Assembly: GCF_042676065.1 (NCBI RefSeq) | Contig: NZ_JBHTJO010000001.1 | Location: 2,542,001-2,606,000, forward strand | DNA: 64,000 nt | Origin: Methyloligella solikamskensis | Lineage (GTDB): Bacteria; Pseudomonadota; Alphaproteobacteria; Rhizobiales; Methyloligellaceae | Direction of reading: 5' to 3' | Shown here: positions 17,332 to 25,640 of the stretch, piece by piece | How positions within the stretch are numbered: the stretch's first letter is position 1 | How the letters are laid out: every line of letters begins with the position of its first letter | Made by a program: the position numbers and the translations under genes | The notes under the pieces: generated by a model | What the model was told of the DNA's origin: nothing | Database searches by the model: none | What the model saw: the letters and a program-made list of their open reading frames with translations, nothing else

Positions 17332-17381
17332 CCGGCGCGTCTCCCGCCTCTCACGGCGGGTGATGCCGCCGGTTTTCTTTT
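17332..17381 (+). terminator. Rho-independent terminator behind EF-hand copy 1
   Basis: Nested stems: CCGGCG (17332-17337) with CGCCGG (17367-17372), enclosing CCCGCC (17343-17348) with GGCGGG (17355-17360), followed by TTTTCTTTT. It separates the two EF-hand genes, so the second copy probably has its own promoter. Confidence 0.8.
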
Positions 17382-17550
17382 GCGAAGAGCGTCTTGGTAA
17401 AAAGAATTGCACAACTAAGCGGCATTTCCATTTCGATTTTCGGCGATTTTTTACGTCTGCGGGTGCAAGTTCCCGGGTGCAACCGGCAATTCTGCCCGGG
17501 TAATTCTGCTCGGAAAGGGCAGGATTGCGATTCTCTAGGAGGAGACCCCC

Positions 17551-17850
17551 ATGAAAGTAGCGATCGTAGCGGCAACGGCTCTGATGCTGGCCAGCGGTGC
17601 GGCTCTGGCCGCCGATGATGGCGACCCGTCCGGCCGTCCGGGCAAAGTGCTCGATTCCGACAAGTGCCAGGCTGTCTGGGACATGACCGAGCGCGACGGC
17701 GACACCCTGTCCAAGGACAAGGCCGTGGATTTCGTCGTGAACTACGAGATGGTCGACACCGATGGCAGCGGCGACATCTCGGCCGACGAGTTCAAGGCAG
17801 GCTGCAACAAGGGTTGGATCAAGCCCAAGGACGGCACGGACGCCGAATAG
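17551..17850 (+). CDS. Small periplasmic EF-hand protein, copy 2
   Basis: A 99-residue exported protein, clearly a paralogue of the preceding gene (shared DPSGRPG, MTERDGDTLSK, NYEMVDT and GWI segments). The signal peptide ends near AALA (residue 20). The EF-hand loop Asp69-Glu80 (D-T-D-G-S-G-D-I-S-A-D-E) is canonical with Gly at position 6, so this copy should bind metal better than copy 1. Cysteines 39 and 85 are conserved and the acidic tail of copy 1 is missing. AGGAGG at 17537-17542 precedes the ATG. Function unknown; metal buffering or delivery in the periplasm is a hypothesis. Confidence 0.8.
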   Translation: MKVAIVAATALMLASGAALAADDGDPSGRPGKVLDSDKCQAVWDMTERDGDTLSKDKAVDFVVNYEMVDTDGSGDISADEFKAGCNKGWIKPKDGTDAE

Positions 17851-17906
17851 GCTCCACCCTTGCGAAGGCGGTCTTTGAAGCCGCCATTCTCTCCCAAGAT
17901 TCTACC

Positions 17907-17953
17907 GGGGCCGTTCCCCAGTCCGTTCGCGGATTGGGGCGGCCTCTTTTTTT
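17907..17953 (+). terminator. Strong rho-independent terminator behind EF-hand copy 2
   Basis: A long two-part stem: GGCCG with CGGCC outside, CCCCAGTCCG with CGGATTGGGG inside, closed by a TTCG tetraloop and followed by seven Ts (17947-17953). It ends plus-strand transcription before the convergent ABC-binding-protein gene whose stop is at 17978. Confidence 0.92.
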
Positions 17954-17977
17954 GCCGGGACGGTTCCTGACCGGGCG

Positions 17978-19240
17978 CTACATCCGGCCCGCCAGGGTAT
18001 CCATCTCGCATTTCGATTCCGGCTCGTCATAGCCCAGGGTATCGGCGAGGTGCCGGGGATGGAGGAAGCCCTCCTGGGGCGAAGTGGAGACCAGCGCCCG
18101 GGGGGCTGCGATCAGCAGAGGCTGGCGGAGCTGGTTGTTCCAGGGGCGGAAGGAGAGCCCCTTCCCCTTGAAGCCCGCGACCGTGAAGGCATCGGACAGA
18201 AGATACTTCCGCAAGCCCGGCGCGTCGGTCTCGTGGGAGCGTAGGGCCGCCTCACCGAGGGCGCGGACGGCAAGCCAGCCCGCGTAGTCCCGCTCGGTCA
18301 TGTTGCGACCTGCTGCGCGCTCAAAGCGCTGCTGGAGCTGGGTACCGGCATACTCCTCATAAGACCGGTGCCAGGCGGTGGCGGTGAGCCCTTGAGTGCC
18401 AACGACGGGGCGCGGATCGTAAACGCGATACGGGAGGTATTCGCCGAAACCCTCGACCGTGTCGGCCACCCAGACCACGTCGTGCTCGGCGGCGGCCTGG
18501 GTCGCCGCGGGCATCTGAGTCTGGATCTGCTGATGGCCTGAATCGGCGCGCTTGTTGCCGGCCTCGAACTTGTAGGCACGCTCCTCGACGATATCGCCGC
18601 CGAAGCGCCGCGCAGCCCGCTTCACCGCCTTGGCGTAGGCGATGTCAGATGGCGTGGTGCCCTTCAGGAGGAACCACTTGTCCCACTTCTTCCAGATCAG
18701 ATATTGCGCAAGAGCGTCGGCCCGCATGGCGTTGCTGGGCAGAATATGGAAGACGTTGGGGCGGCAGGATTTCTGGCGCAGATCGTCGTCGCTGGAGCGG
18801 ATATTGAGGATCAGCGCGTCCTTCGCGCCCGGCACGTCCGAAAGCGCCAGCAGGTCTTGGGGCTCCAGGTCGGCGATGATCAGATTCTGCCCCGATGCCA
18901 GCAGCGGCTTAGCTTCCGCGGCAATGTCGGCATCGCGGGGCAGCACCTCTTCCTTCAAGGTGAAATGCTGACCGAGGAAGCCACCGGTGCGGTTGTTCTC
19001 CTCGATAGCGACCCGGGCACCCGCCACGCCCTTGTCCTCGATCTCCTTGTCCATGAGCGAGAGCGGGATCGGCTCCTTGTAGTCCTTGGTGAGATAGGTG
19101 ATGGCGTATTCGCTGCGGGGCTTGCCGCCATCCTTACCCGCTTGCGGCGTGGCCGCTTCGTCGCCGGACGGGGCTGCGCCGATGAGGCCGGCCACCAGAA
19201 CGAGAGACGCCGCGCGGCCGAAGAAGCGCATCTTAAGCAT
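17978..19240 (-). CDS. PQQ-dependent alcohol dehydrogenase system ABC-type substrate-binding protein (mxa-linked copy)
   Basis: A 420-residue periplasmic binding protein paralogous to 7101-8474 along its length (GARVAIEENNRTGGF, LIIADLEPQDLLAL, VGTQGLTATAWHRSYEEY, SPQEGFLHPRHLADTLGYDE). The signal peptide is ahead of about residue 25. I chose ATG 19240 because the mature family begins there; an upstream frame reaching 19333 lacks a signal peptide ahead of the hydrophobic core. It is the last gene of the long minus-strand run that starts at mxaF, 218 bases behind the beta-propeller gene. Ligand and partner are unknown. Confidence 0.85.
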   Translation of the reverse strand: MLKMRFFGRAASLVLVAGLIGAAPSGDEAATPQAGKDGGKPRSEYAITYLTKDYKEPIPLSLMDKEIEDKGVAGARVAIEENNRTGGFLGQHFTLKEEVLPRDADIAAEAKPLLASGQNLIIADLEPQDLLALSDVPGAKDALILNIRSSDDDLRQKSCRPNVFHILPSNAMRADALAQYLIWKKWDKWFLLKGTTPSDIAYAKAVKRAARRFGGDIVEERAYKFEAGNKRADSGHQQIQTQMPAATQAAAEHDVVWVADTVEGFGEYLPYRVYDPRPVVGTQGLTATAWHRSYEEYAGTQLQQRFERAAGRNMTERDYAGWLAVRALGEAALRSHETDAPGLRKYLLSDAFTVAGFKGKGLSFRPWNNQLRQPLLIAAPRALVSTSPQEGFLHPRHLADTLGYDEPESKCEMDTLAGRM

Positions 19241-19458
19241 TGGAATCGCTTTCTTTTGTTCGGGTCGGTCTGCGCCCGTTCGGGACGCATGGCGCGTATT
19301 CAGGCGCGCCTGCCGGACAGCACGCCGAGGCATGCAAGTCCTCCGGTCGTGAGAGAAAGCGTAGCGGAAGCGACCGGGGTGATGCTTTCCAAAGCCTGAG
19401 GAGAACTCTTCTCAACTTGCTTGCCGATTTATCCCGCGCGCCGTTCCGTCTAAAAAGC

Positions 19459-20469
19459 TCAATTCGTCCGCGCGGTGGCGTCCCGGCCGGGTGCGACGAC
19501 GGCGAGGCTGCGGGCACCATCGCCTATATCGATGCGGGTGAACTCCTCGCCGGTCTCCGTATTGAGCACCGATATATCGCCGGAGAACCAGTTGATGATG
19601 TAGGTCTTCCGGCCGTCGGGCAGGATGGCGACGCTCTCGGGATAGCGCCCGACAGTGACTCGCTGGACGACCTCCAGGATCTCGGAATCGAGAAAGTCGA
19701 CGGTGCCAGACTGCTGGTTGGCCACGAGGGCTTTGTTGCCGTCGGGCGTCACGGCCACGCCGTAGGGCATCTTGCCGGTCCTGACGGTCGCCACCTGTTG
19801 CAGCCCGCCGGTGTTGAGCACGGTGACGTCTGAGCTTTTCACATTGGCGACGTAGAGCCGGTCGCCTCGGGGCGAGGCTGCGAGCGCAAACGGTGACTTG
19901 CCAACCGCGACATTGGCGATCACCGAAAGCCGGTCCGTATCGATGACGCTGACACTGTCCCCTTCCCGGTTGGCGACGAAAATTCGCCTTCCGCCGGCGG
20001 GCGCCACGAGATGGGCGGGCGATTTTCCGGTCGGGATCTCCGCTTCCTTGGTGCAGGTGTCGGCGTCGAGAACCGTGAGCAGGTCCCTGTTCCAGTCACT
20101 CACGTAGAGGCGGCCGTCGGCGGTCGCGGCGATCCCGAAGGGTTCGCCCTTCACTTCGCAGATCCGGGGCGACCGTAGACCTGCGCCTTCAAGCACGGTG
20201 ATCTTGCCTTCGTCGGGATGGCTGATGAACAGGCGCTTGCCGTCAGGGGCCGCAGCGATGACCGCAGGGCCCGGGGCCACCTCGAACGTGTCGACGATAT
20301 CGTCGGTTTCCGTATCGACGACGGAGACGGTGCCGGCATCCTGATTGGTGACGTAGAGCAGCGGATGGGCCGCTTCCGCCTCACGCGCTTCAACACTGGC
20401 GTTCAAGACCGAAAGGCAGCCGATCAGCACACCTACCCGCGCCACCATCTGGATGCCGGAAAACACCAT
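19459..20469 (-). CDS. PQQ-system associated YVTN beta-propeller protein (mxa-linked copy)
   Basis: A 336-residue exported protein with a signal peptide (core VGVLIGCLSVLNASVEA) and about seven YVTN blades (YVTNQDAGTVSVVDTET, FVANREGDSVSVIDTDR, YVANVKSSDVTVLNTGG). It is a paralogue of the xox-linked protein at 5949-6968. The gene begins five bases past the mxaD stop, so it belongs to the mxa operon. Role unknown; a periplasmic scaffold or PQQ-linked function is possible. The in-frame ATG at 20448 is an alternative start that keeps the signal peptide. Confidence 0.85.
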   Translation of the reverse strand: MVFSGIQMVARVGVLIGCLSVLNASVEAREAEAAHPLLYVTNQDAGTVSVVDTETDDIVDTFEVAPGPAVIAAAPDGKRLFISHPDEGKITVLEGAGLRSPRICEVKGEPFGIAATADGRLYVSDWNRDLLTVLDADTCTKEAEIPTGKSPAHLVAPAGGRRIFVANREGDSVSVIDTDRLSVIANVAVGKSPFALAASPRGDRLYVANVKSSDVTVLNTGGLQQVATVRTGKMPYGVAVTPDGNKALVANQQSGTVDFLDSEILEVVQRVTVGRYPESVAILPDGRKTYIINWFSGDISVLNTETGEEFTRIDIGDGARSLAVVAPGRDATARTN

Positions 20470-20474
20470 AGGTC

Positions 20475-20999
20475 TTATTCGCCCCCTTCGACTTTCGCCT
20501 TCAACCCTTCGAGCCCGGTTTTAAGGAACTCGTTCATGGCGGCAATAGCGGCTTCGTCGTTCTGGGATTCGGACGGGAAGTTTCCGGTGTCGGCGCGATA
20601 GAAGCGGCCGATCCAGCTGACCTCGCTACCGCCGTCGGCTTCGTTCACATCCAGGGTCGCGGAATAGAAGCTGACCGGGAAGTTTTCGATATCCGGCGTG
20701 TCGAGGCGATAGGAGTAGCTCATCTCCTCTTCGTTCGTGTCGTCGAGGCTGTCGACCAGGGTGCCGCCGTCCTTGAGGGTCACGGTGCGCGTACCGTCGG
20801 TGGTCTCCACCTTCTCCACCATGGGATGCCAGTCGGCCATGCCGCCGAACTCCTTCGCCACGGCCCAGACTTCGTCGGGGGTCGCCTCGATGGTGATGGT
20901 CTGCTCGGCCTTCTTGGGCGTCGGACCATGGGCGAGTGCCGGCGCGGCAGAAGCAACAAGAAGCGCCGCAGCGCCGAGAATGAGGTTTCTTACAAGCAT
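20475..20999 (-). CDS. mxaD: Methanol oxidation protein MxaD (SRPBCC fold)
   Basis: A 174-residue periplasmic protein: signal peptide ending near PALAHG, then a START/SRPBCC-type domain (ITIEATPDEVWAVAKEFGGMADWHP, VSWIGRFYRA). MxaD of Methylobacterium is a periplasmic protein reported to help electron transfer between methanol dehydrogenase and cytochrome cL. Position directly behind mxaL (10-base overlap) matches the mxaFJGIRSACKLD order. Confidence 0.9.
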   Translation of the reverse strand: MLVRNLILGAAALLVASAAPALAHGPTPKKAEQTITIEATPDEVWAVAKEFGGMADWHPMVEKVETTDGTRTVTLKDGGTLVDSLDDTNEEEMSYSYRLDTPDIENFPVSFYSATLDVNEADGGSEVSWIGRFYRADTGNFPSESQNDEAAIAAMNEFLKTGLEGLKAKVEGGE

Positions 21000-22030
21000 G
21001 CGAATCCTTCTTTCGTTCTGATTTTGGGGATGATGTTGAAGCTGTGGCCGCTCGCGGCCGGGGTCCTGCGGGAGAGCCTCTCCTTCAGGGGCACGGCCCC
21101 GTAGAGAAGAACCAGCAAGACAAGCGCTGCGGCCGCCGGGTACGGCCGAATATCGGTGGCGACGACGACCTCGCGCGGCTGGGCTGCGCGCTCGACTTCC
21201 GCGACGAGGCTGCTGGCGTTCGTCATCTGCGCGTAGTCGAGGCCGGTCTGGGCGGCGATCGCCTTCAGGTGCTCTTCCTTGAGCTGACCGAGATGCTCGT
21301 TCCCCTCCTTCATGTCGCCGAAGGGATTGTTGCGGGGGTGGTAGCCCGGCCGCTCCTTGGCCGTGGGCGGCGCCATGCCGAAACGGGATTCCTGGAGCAC
21401 GTCGTCGGGTCCGTAGACGCCGACCTCATTTCCCTCGTCGTCGAATTTCGGAATGGGCGTCAGCTCGCGTCCGCCGACACCGACCAGGATGCCTCTGACC
21501 TCGCCGGGCTTGCCCTCGAAGGGATCCATGCCCGTATAGGGCAGCGGCGGCGCCTCGTGGCCGTCGGTCATGAACATGAGGCTCGCATCGAGCCGGCCGG
21601 CCAGATCGATGGCCCGGTGGACGCCCTTGGTGATGTAGCTGTCGGCATCCCACGCCATGCGCCAGTCGATGCTTTCGATGGAGGCGTCGATGGAGGCGAA
21701 GTTCTCGCAGACCTCCATGGGGTCGAAGAGCACGAAGACGCGGCGCTCGGCGAAGATACCGAGGCCAAAGCGGGACTGGCACGGGAGGCCGGCGATGAAT
21801 TCGGGAAGCACCGTCTTGATGGCGTCCATACGCCTTACGGTCTCGCCGCGAAGCTGCACATCCCGCGTGTTCATGCTCATCGAAATGTCGACAAAGGCCA
21901 TGATGTCATAGGCTTCGCGGTCGAGCCTGACCTTGGGCAGCAACAGGCCTGCGAGCAGGATCGCCAGCGCTGCGGCGATCAGCCAGAAGCGCAGATCGCG
22001 AAAGGCGGGGCGGTTGCGAAGCCAGCTCAT
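20990..22030 (-). CDS. mxaL: Methanol oxidation protein MxaL (von Willebrand factor A domain)
   Basis: A 346-residue membrane-anchored protein: N-terminal helix (LRFWLIAAALAILLAGLLLP), a vWA domain with the metal-site motif FVDISMSM (D-x-S-x-S), and a C-terminal helix (PYPAAAALVLLVLLYGAVPL). MxaL, with MxaA, C, K, R and S, is required for calcium insertion or maturation of MxaFI. It overlaps mxaK at its start and mxaD at its end. Confidence 0.9.
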   Translation of the reverse strand: MSWLRNRPAFRDLRFWLIAAALAILLAGLLLPKVRLDREAYDIMAFVDISMSMNTRDVQLRGETVRRMDAIKTVLPEFIAGLPCQSRFGLGIFAERRVFVLFDPMEVCENFASIDASIESIDWRMAWDADSYITKGVHRAIDLAGRLDASLMFMTDGHEAPPLPYTGMDPFEGKPGEVRGILVGVGGRELTPIPKFDDEGNEVGVYGPDDVLQESRFGMAPPTAKERPGYHPRNNPFGDMKEGNEHLGQLKEEHLKAIAAQTGLDYAQMTNASSLVAEVERAAQPREVVVATDIRPYPAAAALVLLVLLYGAVPLKERLSRRTPAASGHSFNIIPKIRTKEGFACL

Positions 22031-22686
22031 GGCGCCCCCTTGGGCACGCCCGGCAGCTCCATCCAGAGACGCGTCTCGGGCTTCTCGCCTTCATCGTCGG
22101 CCGGGGCTTGCGCTTGTGGGAGATCCCGCACCAGACGCATGGCGACGGCGAAATTGAACCGCGCATCCCACGCGTCGGGCTGGAGTTGAAGCGCCCGGCG
22201 GTATTCGTCCTTGGCGAGGTTCACCAGCGAGATCGCCTTGGCGAAGGTGCCGCGATCGATGAAGTCGTAGGCATGGCGCATGCGCGTGTTGGCCATGTTG
22301 TAGAGAAGACCGGCGCGGTCGGCATCTCGAGCGCGGAAGCTCGCCTGATCGAGTACCGGCTGAGCTTCGGCCATGCGGTCGCGGGTCAGGAGATAGTAGC
22401 CGCGGGCCGCGAGCAGACGGGACGGCGCCTTGGTGAGATCGACCTCGACATTGTCGCCGTTCAGAAGCGTGACGATATCGGCGTTGGTCTGGCGCGCCGA
22501 CGTCCAGAGCCAGCCGGTATAGACGCACGCCCCGATACTGGCGACGAGCAGCAGCCAGAGCAGCGGTCCGCGTAAGGCACCTGCTTCCGGCACCCAATGG
22601 GGCAAGGCGGACTCTGGCTCATGCCCGGCATCATGGGGCGGAGCAGTGCGCGCGCGGGGTTCTTGTCTGCCGGACTCTTGAGCCAT
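22027..22686 (-). CDS. mxaK: Methanol oxidation protein MxaK
   Basis: A 219-residue single-pass membrane protein: a short Pro/Arg-rich cytoplasmic N-terminus, one helix (GPLLWLLLVASIGACVYTGWLW, about 39-60), then a periplasmic helical part with a tetratricopeptide look (SFRARDADRAGLLYNMANTR). MxaK acts with MxaA and MxaL in calcium incorporation into methanol dehydrogenase. It is coupled by four- and three-base overlaps to mxaL and mxaC. Confidence 0.9.
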   Translation of the reverse strand: MAQESGRQEPRARTAPPHDAGHEPESALPHWVPEAGALRGPLLWLLLVASIGACVYTGWLWTSARQTNADIVTLLNGDNVEVDLTKAPSRLLAARGYYLLTRDRMAEAQPVLDQASFRARDADRAGLLYNMANTRMRHAYDFIDRGTFAKAISLVNLAKDEYRRALQLQPDAWDARFNFAVAMRLVRDLPQAQAPADDEGEKPETRLWMELPGVPKGAP

Positions 22687-23729
22687 CAGCTTTGTCCTCC
22701 ATAGAGATGGCGGGCCGAAGCGGCGGGCGCTGCGAGCCGCGCCTCGGCGAGCTTGGCGATGAGCAGCAGAAGCATCGCGATGGCGGCGACCAGATAGGCG
22801 AGGCCCGACAAATCCTTCTGGGGAATGCGCTCCGAATAGCGGATGGGCCCGCGCTCCAGCCGGTCGATGGCCGCCGTCGCCTCCTCAACGGCCGCCGGGT
22901 TCTCCGCCTCGAAAGCCTGGTACGGAATGTTCAGGCTCTCGAAGAAGAGATGCAGGTGGCGCTCGGGCATGGCGTAGGCCGTGTCCTGATCGTTCGGCCC
23001 CGGCTCGTCGAACGGGCCGCTATGGCCTTCGGTGCGCAGGAAGATCCAGTAGAGATTGACCGGGCGCTTGGTGAAGGCGGCGCGGAGCTGCTCCTGCACT
23101 TTCCGGTCGATGACGGCAGCGCCGTCGGACACCAGCACGATGGCCCGGCTGCCGCCGATATTGTCCACGTTGCTCTCGATGTCCTCCTCGTGCATCGACA
23201 GCGCCATGGCGAGGCCGCGGGCGACATCCGTGTAGGCAAGGCCCGGCAGGTCGATGGCGTCGATGGCGGCGAGCGTCGCCGACTTATGGTCGGAGAGCGG
23301 CAGCACGAACATGGGCGAGGTGGAGAAGGCCGCGATGCCGATGCGGTCGTGATCGCGCTTCTGGACGAAGTCCTTCAGGAAAGTCTTGGCGGCGGTGGAT
23401 TTGGAAAAATCCTCACCCGTCGGCACGCTACCGGCGAAGGTGTTGTCCATGCTGGAGGAGCGGTCGAAGAGGAGCATGATCTGTGCCCCCTCCCCCAGCC
23501 GCTCGATACTCTCGCCGAGCCTGTGGAGACCGGCGAGCCCCAAGATCAGGGCTGCGATGGCGATTGCGCCGATGGCCCGCAGACCGATCCCGATGGCGGT
23601 CGAGAGCGGGTCCCGGTCGATCACGCGGAGGGATGGATAGCTTTCCGCCGTCTGGGCGCCGAACACGAACGGCAGGAGCGCTAGAGGCAGAAGCCAGAGC
23701 AGCGACGGATTTGAGAAAGCGAGATCCAT
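22686..23729 (-). CDS. mxaC: Methanol oxidation protein MxaC (von Willebrand factor A domain)
   Basis: A 347-residue membrane protein with N-terminal helices (residues 7-25 and 50-70), a vWA domain carrying FDRSSSM (D-x-S-x-S) near residue 90, and a C-terminal helix (GLAYLVAAIAMLLLLIAKL). It is the second vWA protein of the cluster. It probably forms a membrane complex with MxaL and the MxaR ATPase for maturation of MxaFI, by analogy with MoxR/vWA systems. It starts three bases after mxaA. Confidence 0.9.
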   Translation of the reverse strand: MDLAFSNPSLLWLLPLALLPFVFGAQTAESYPSLRVIDRDPLSTAIGIGLRAIGAIAIAALILGLAGLHRLGESIERLGEGAQIMLLFDRSSSMDNTFAGSVPTGEDFSKSTAAKTFLKDFVQKRDHDRIGIAAFSTSPMFVLPLSDHKSATLAAIDAIDLPGLAYTDVARGLAMALSMHEEDIESNVDNIGGSRAIVLVSDGAAVIDRKVQEQLRAAFTKRPVNLYWIFLRTEGHSGPFDEPGPNDQDTAYAMPERHLHLFFESLNIPYQAFEAENPAAVEEATAAIDRLERGPIRYSERIPQKDLSGLAYLVAAIAMLLLLIAKLAEARLAAPAASARHLYGGQS

Positions 23730-23732
23730 GGC

Positions 23733-24749
23733 TCAGCTTCTCCGCTCCATGGCGCCGAGCTTGCCCGCCAGGCTGGCGATATCGACTAAGGGCATGACGG
23801 CGCTGGCGGCTTGGGTATCGCCCTTGAAGAAGGCCTGCCGGGAAGCCTCGTAGAAGCGCTCGATCTCGGAGGCGTATTTGCCGAAGGCCGGATGCTTATC
23901 GAGGAAGGCGGGCACGTCCTCGGCGAAGACGCGATGACCGGCCGTCGTATCGAAGGCCCGGTGCAGGGCGAGAAGTGATGCCCGATAGTGATCGGCATCG
24001 GCGCCGCCACGCTTCTGCGCGTTGATCTGGCGGGCGGCCACCGTGAAGGGCCGGGACGGACGGCTGCGGAAAGGCCCCCATGCGTAGTGGTGAGCCAGCA
24101 GCACGGCAAAGAGCGCGACGGCGAAGCCGGAGAGGGCGAAGAAGAGCGCCAGACGCTCCACATTCAGGGGCTTTGGCGCGCGGTCTGGCTTCAGGAAGCC
24201 CACCGGGCCTTCGGGCGGCTCTTGGGTCTGGATCTCCCGCAGAGGGGACATGAGGAACGACCATGACGGGATGTGCGCGGTCGCCATGGCCTGCTCATCT
24301 CCGGCCTGCTCGTCGCCAACCTCGTCGTCCGCGGTCTCACCCGCACCCTTCTCCGCGGCGAATTGCAGGGTGAAGCCCGGCAGGTCCCGCCGCTTCACCT
24401 CCAGAGGCACGTAGAAGGTCTGATATGTGAGGGTGATCAGATAGCGCCGTTCGGCCCCGCTCTCTTCCGTCTTCACCTTCACGGTGCGGAGATCGAGCCA
24501 ATAGTTCAGCGGGCCTTCCGGCGGCACGGAGGCATCCTGCAGGTGATAGCCCTTATCGACGGCGACGTAGATCTCCCGGGTGATGATGTCGCCTGGGAAA
24601 TAGCCGAAGTCGCGGGGCTGGCTGGCCCGAATAGCATGCACCACGCCGGAGATGCCCACCTCTTCCTGGGCGCGGCCGGGATCGGCCGGCCCGATGCAGG
24701 CGATAGCGAGAATGCCGAGAGCCAGGGCGAGTCCGCAGAGCCTCCTCAT
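23733..24749 (-). CDS. mxaA: Methanol oxidation protein MxaA
   Basis: A 338-residue protein with a signal peptide (core LCGLALALGILAIACIG), a periplasmic beta-rich domain, one membrane helix near residue 205 (FFALSGFAVALFAVLLAHHY) and a cytoplasmic helical tail. MxaA is needed for calcium-dependent assembly of active methanol dehydrogenase. ATG 24749 overlaps the mxaS stop (ATGA) and puts the signal peptide at the N-terminus; a longer frame from 24788 would run into mxaS. Confidence 0.88.
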   Translation of the reverse strand: MRRLCGLALALGILAIACIGPADPGRAQEEVGISGVVHAIRASQPRDFGYFPGDIITREIYVAVDKGYHLQDASVPPEGPLNYWLDLRTVKVKTEESGAERRYLITLTYQTFYVPLEVKRRDLPGFTLQFAAEKGAGETADDEVGDEQAGDEQAMATAHIPSWSFLMSPLREIQTQEPPEGPVGFLKPDRAPKPLNVERLALFFALSGFAVALFAVLLAHHYAWGPFRSRPSRPFTVAARQINAQKRGGADADHYRASLLALHRAFDTTAGHRVFAEDVPAFLDKHPAFGKYASEIERFYEASRQAFFKGDTQAASAVMPLVDIASLAGKLGAMERRS

Positions 24750-25630
24750 GCCGCCTCCCCCATCAGGTAGTCGGTGAAGTGCTCCCAATCGACCGGGGTC
24801 TGCAGCTCGCAGGGCGGGCGGCCATAACGGCGCGCGATACGTCCGATGGTCTCGCGCTGCTGGGCGGCTTCGGCGATGAGCTTTTCGCGCAAGGAGGGCC
24901 GCATGGCGAGAAGCCGGCGGCGGCCCGATTCCAGATCCTGCAAGGTGACGAGGCCCCAGGCGGGGAAGTCTTCCGTCTCCTTGGCATCGCGCAGGACGAT
25001 GGGCACGACGTCGTGTCCGGCCAGCGCCTCGAAGAGCCGCTCGATCATCCCGGTCGGAAGATAGAAATCTGAGATGAGGAAGACGAGCTTGCGCTTGCCC
25101 GAGAGATAGTTCGCGGCCTCGAACAGACCGTCCACATGCTTGCCGGAGGGCTGATAGGAGCGAAGCCCGCGGATCATTTCCGATTCGCCTGCGCGGGACC
25201 GGGTCGCCGGCATAAAGAGGTCCGGCACGATATGGCCATCGCAGCCGATCAAGCCGAAGGAGTCGCCGATGCGCCGGGACGAGGCAGCGAGTGCGCCGCA
25301 GATATCGGCCACGGCTTGCATCTTCCGGCTGTCGCCTACGAAGCCCATGGAGCCCGACAGATCGACCAGGGCATAGAGCGTGATGGCGCTCTTTTGCTCG
25401 AACCGCTTCACATAGAGATTGCCGAAGGGATCGCGCATGGAATGGCGCAGATCGATGCGGCGCGGATCGGGCGAGCGGAGCAGCGAGACGTAGTCCCGCA
25501 GCAGACCGCCGGCGCCTTCGATGGTGCCACGATGGGCTCCGATCCGGACGGCGGAACTACGCCACGCCAACCGATAAGGCAGATCGACCGATTGCCGCGC
25601 GGTTGGCTCTTGCGGCAGCGCTTCCTTCAT
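24746..25630 (-). CDS. mxaS: Methanol oxidation protein MxaS (DUF58 family)
   Basis: A 294-residue cytoplasmic DUF58 protein. The DUF58 core is recognised in RIDLRHSMRDPFGNLYVKRFE and in a vWA-like Asp motif, VDLSGSMGF. MxaS usually follows the MoxR-type ATPase, as here (10 bases behind mxaR), and partners it in methanol dehydrogenase maturation. It ends in an ATGA overlap with mxaA. Confidence 0.9.
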   Translation of the reverse strand: MKEALPQEPTARQSVDLPYRLAWRSSAVRIGAHRGTIEGAGGLLRDYVSLLRSPDPRRIDLRHSMRDPFGNLYVKRFEQKSAITLYALVDLSGSMGFVGDSRKMQAVADICGALAASSRRIGDSFGLIGCDGHIVPDLFMPATRSRAGESEMIRGLRSYQPSGKHVDGLFEAANYLSGKRKLVFLISDFYLPTGMIERLFEALAGHDVVPIVLRDAKETEDFPAWGLVTLQDLESGRRRLLAMRPSLREKLIAEAAQQRETIGRIARRYGRPPCELQTPVDWEHFTDYLMGEAA

Positions 25631-25640
25631 CGCGCGACTT

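Noticed and set aside
16906..17850. EF-hand proteins as lanmodulin orthologues
   Set aside because: Lanmodulin has four loops with proline at position 2; these proteins have one good loop each, without that proline, and two cysteines.
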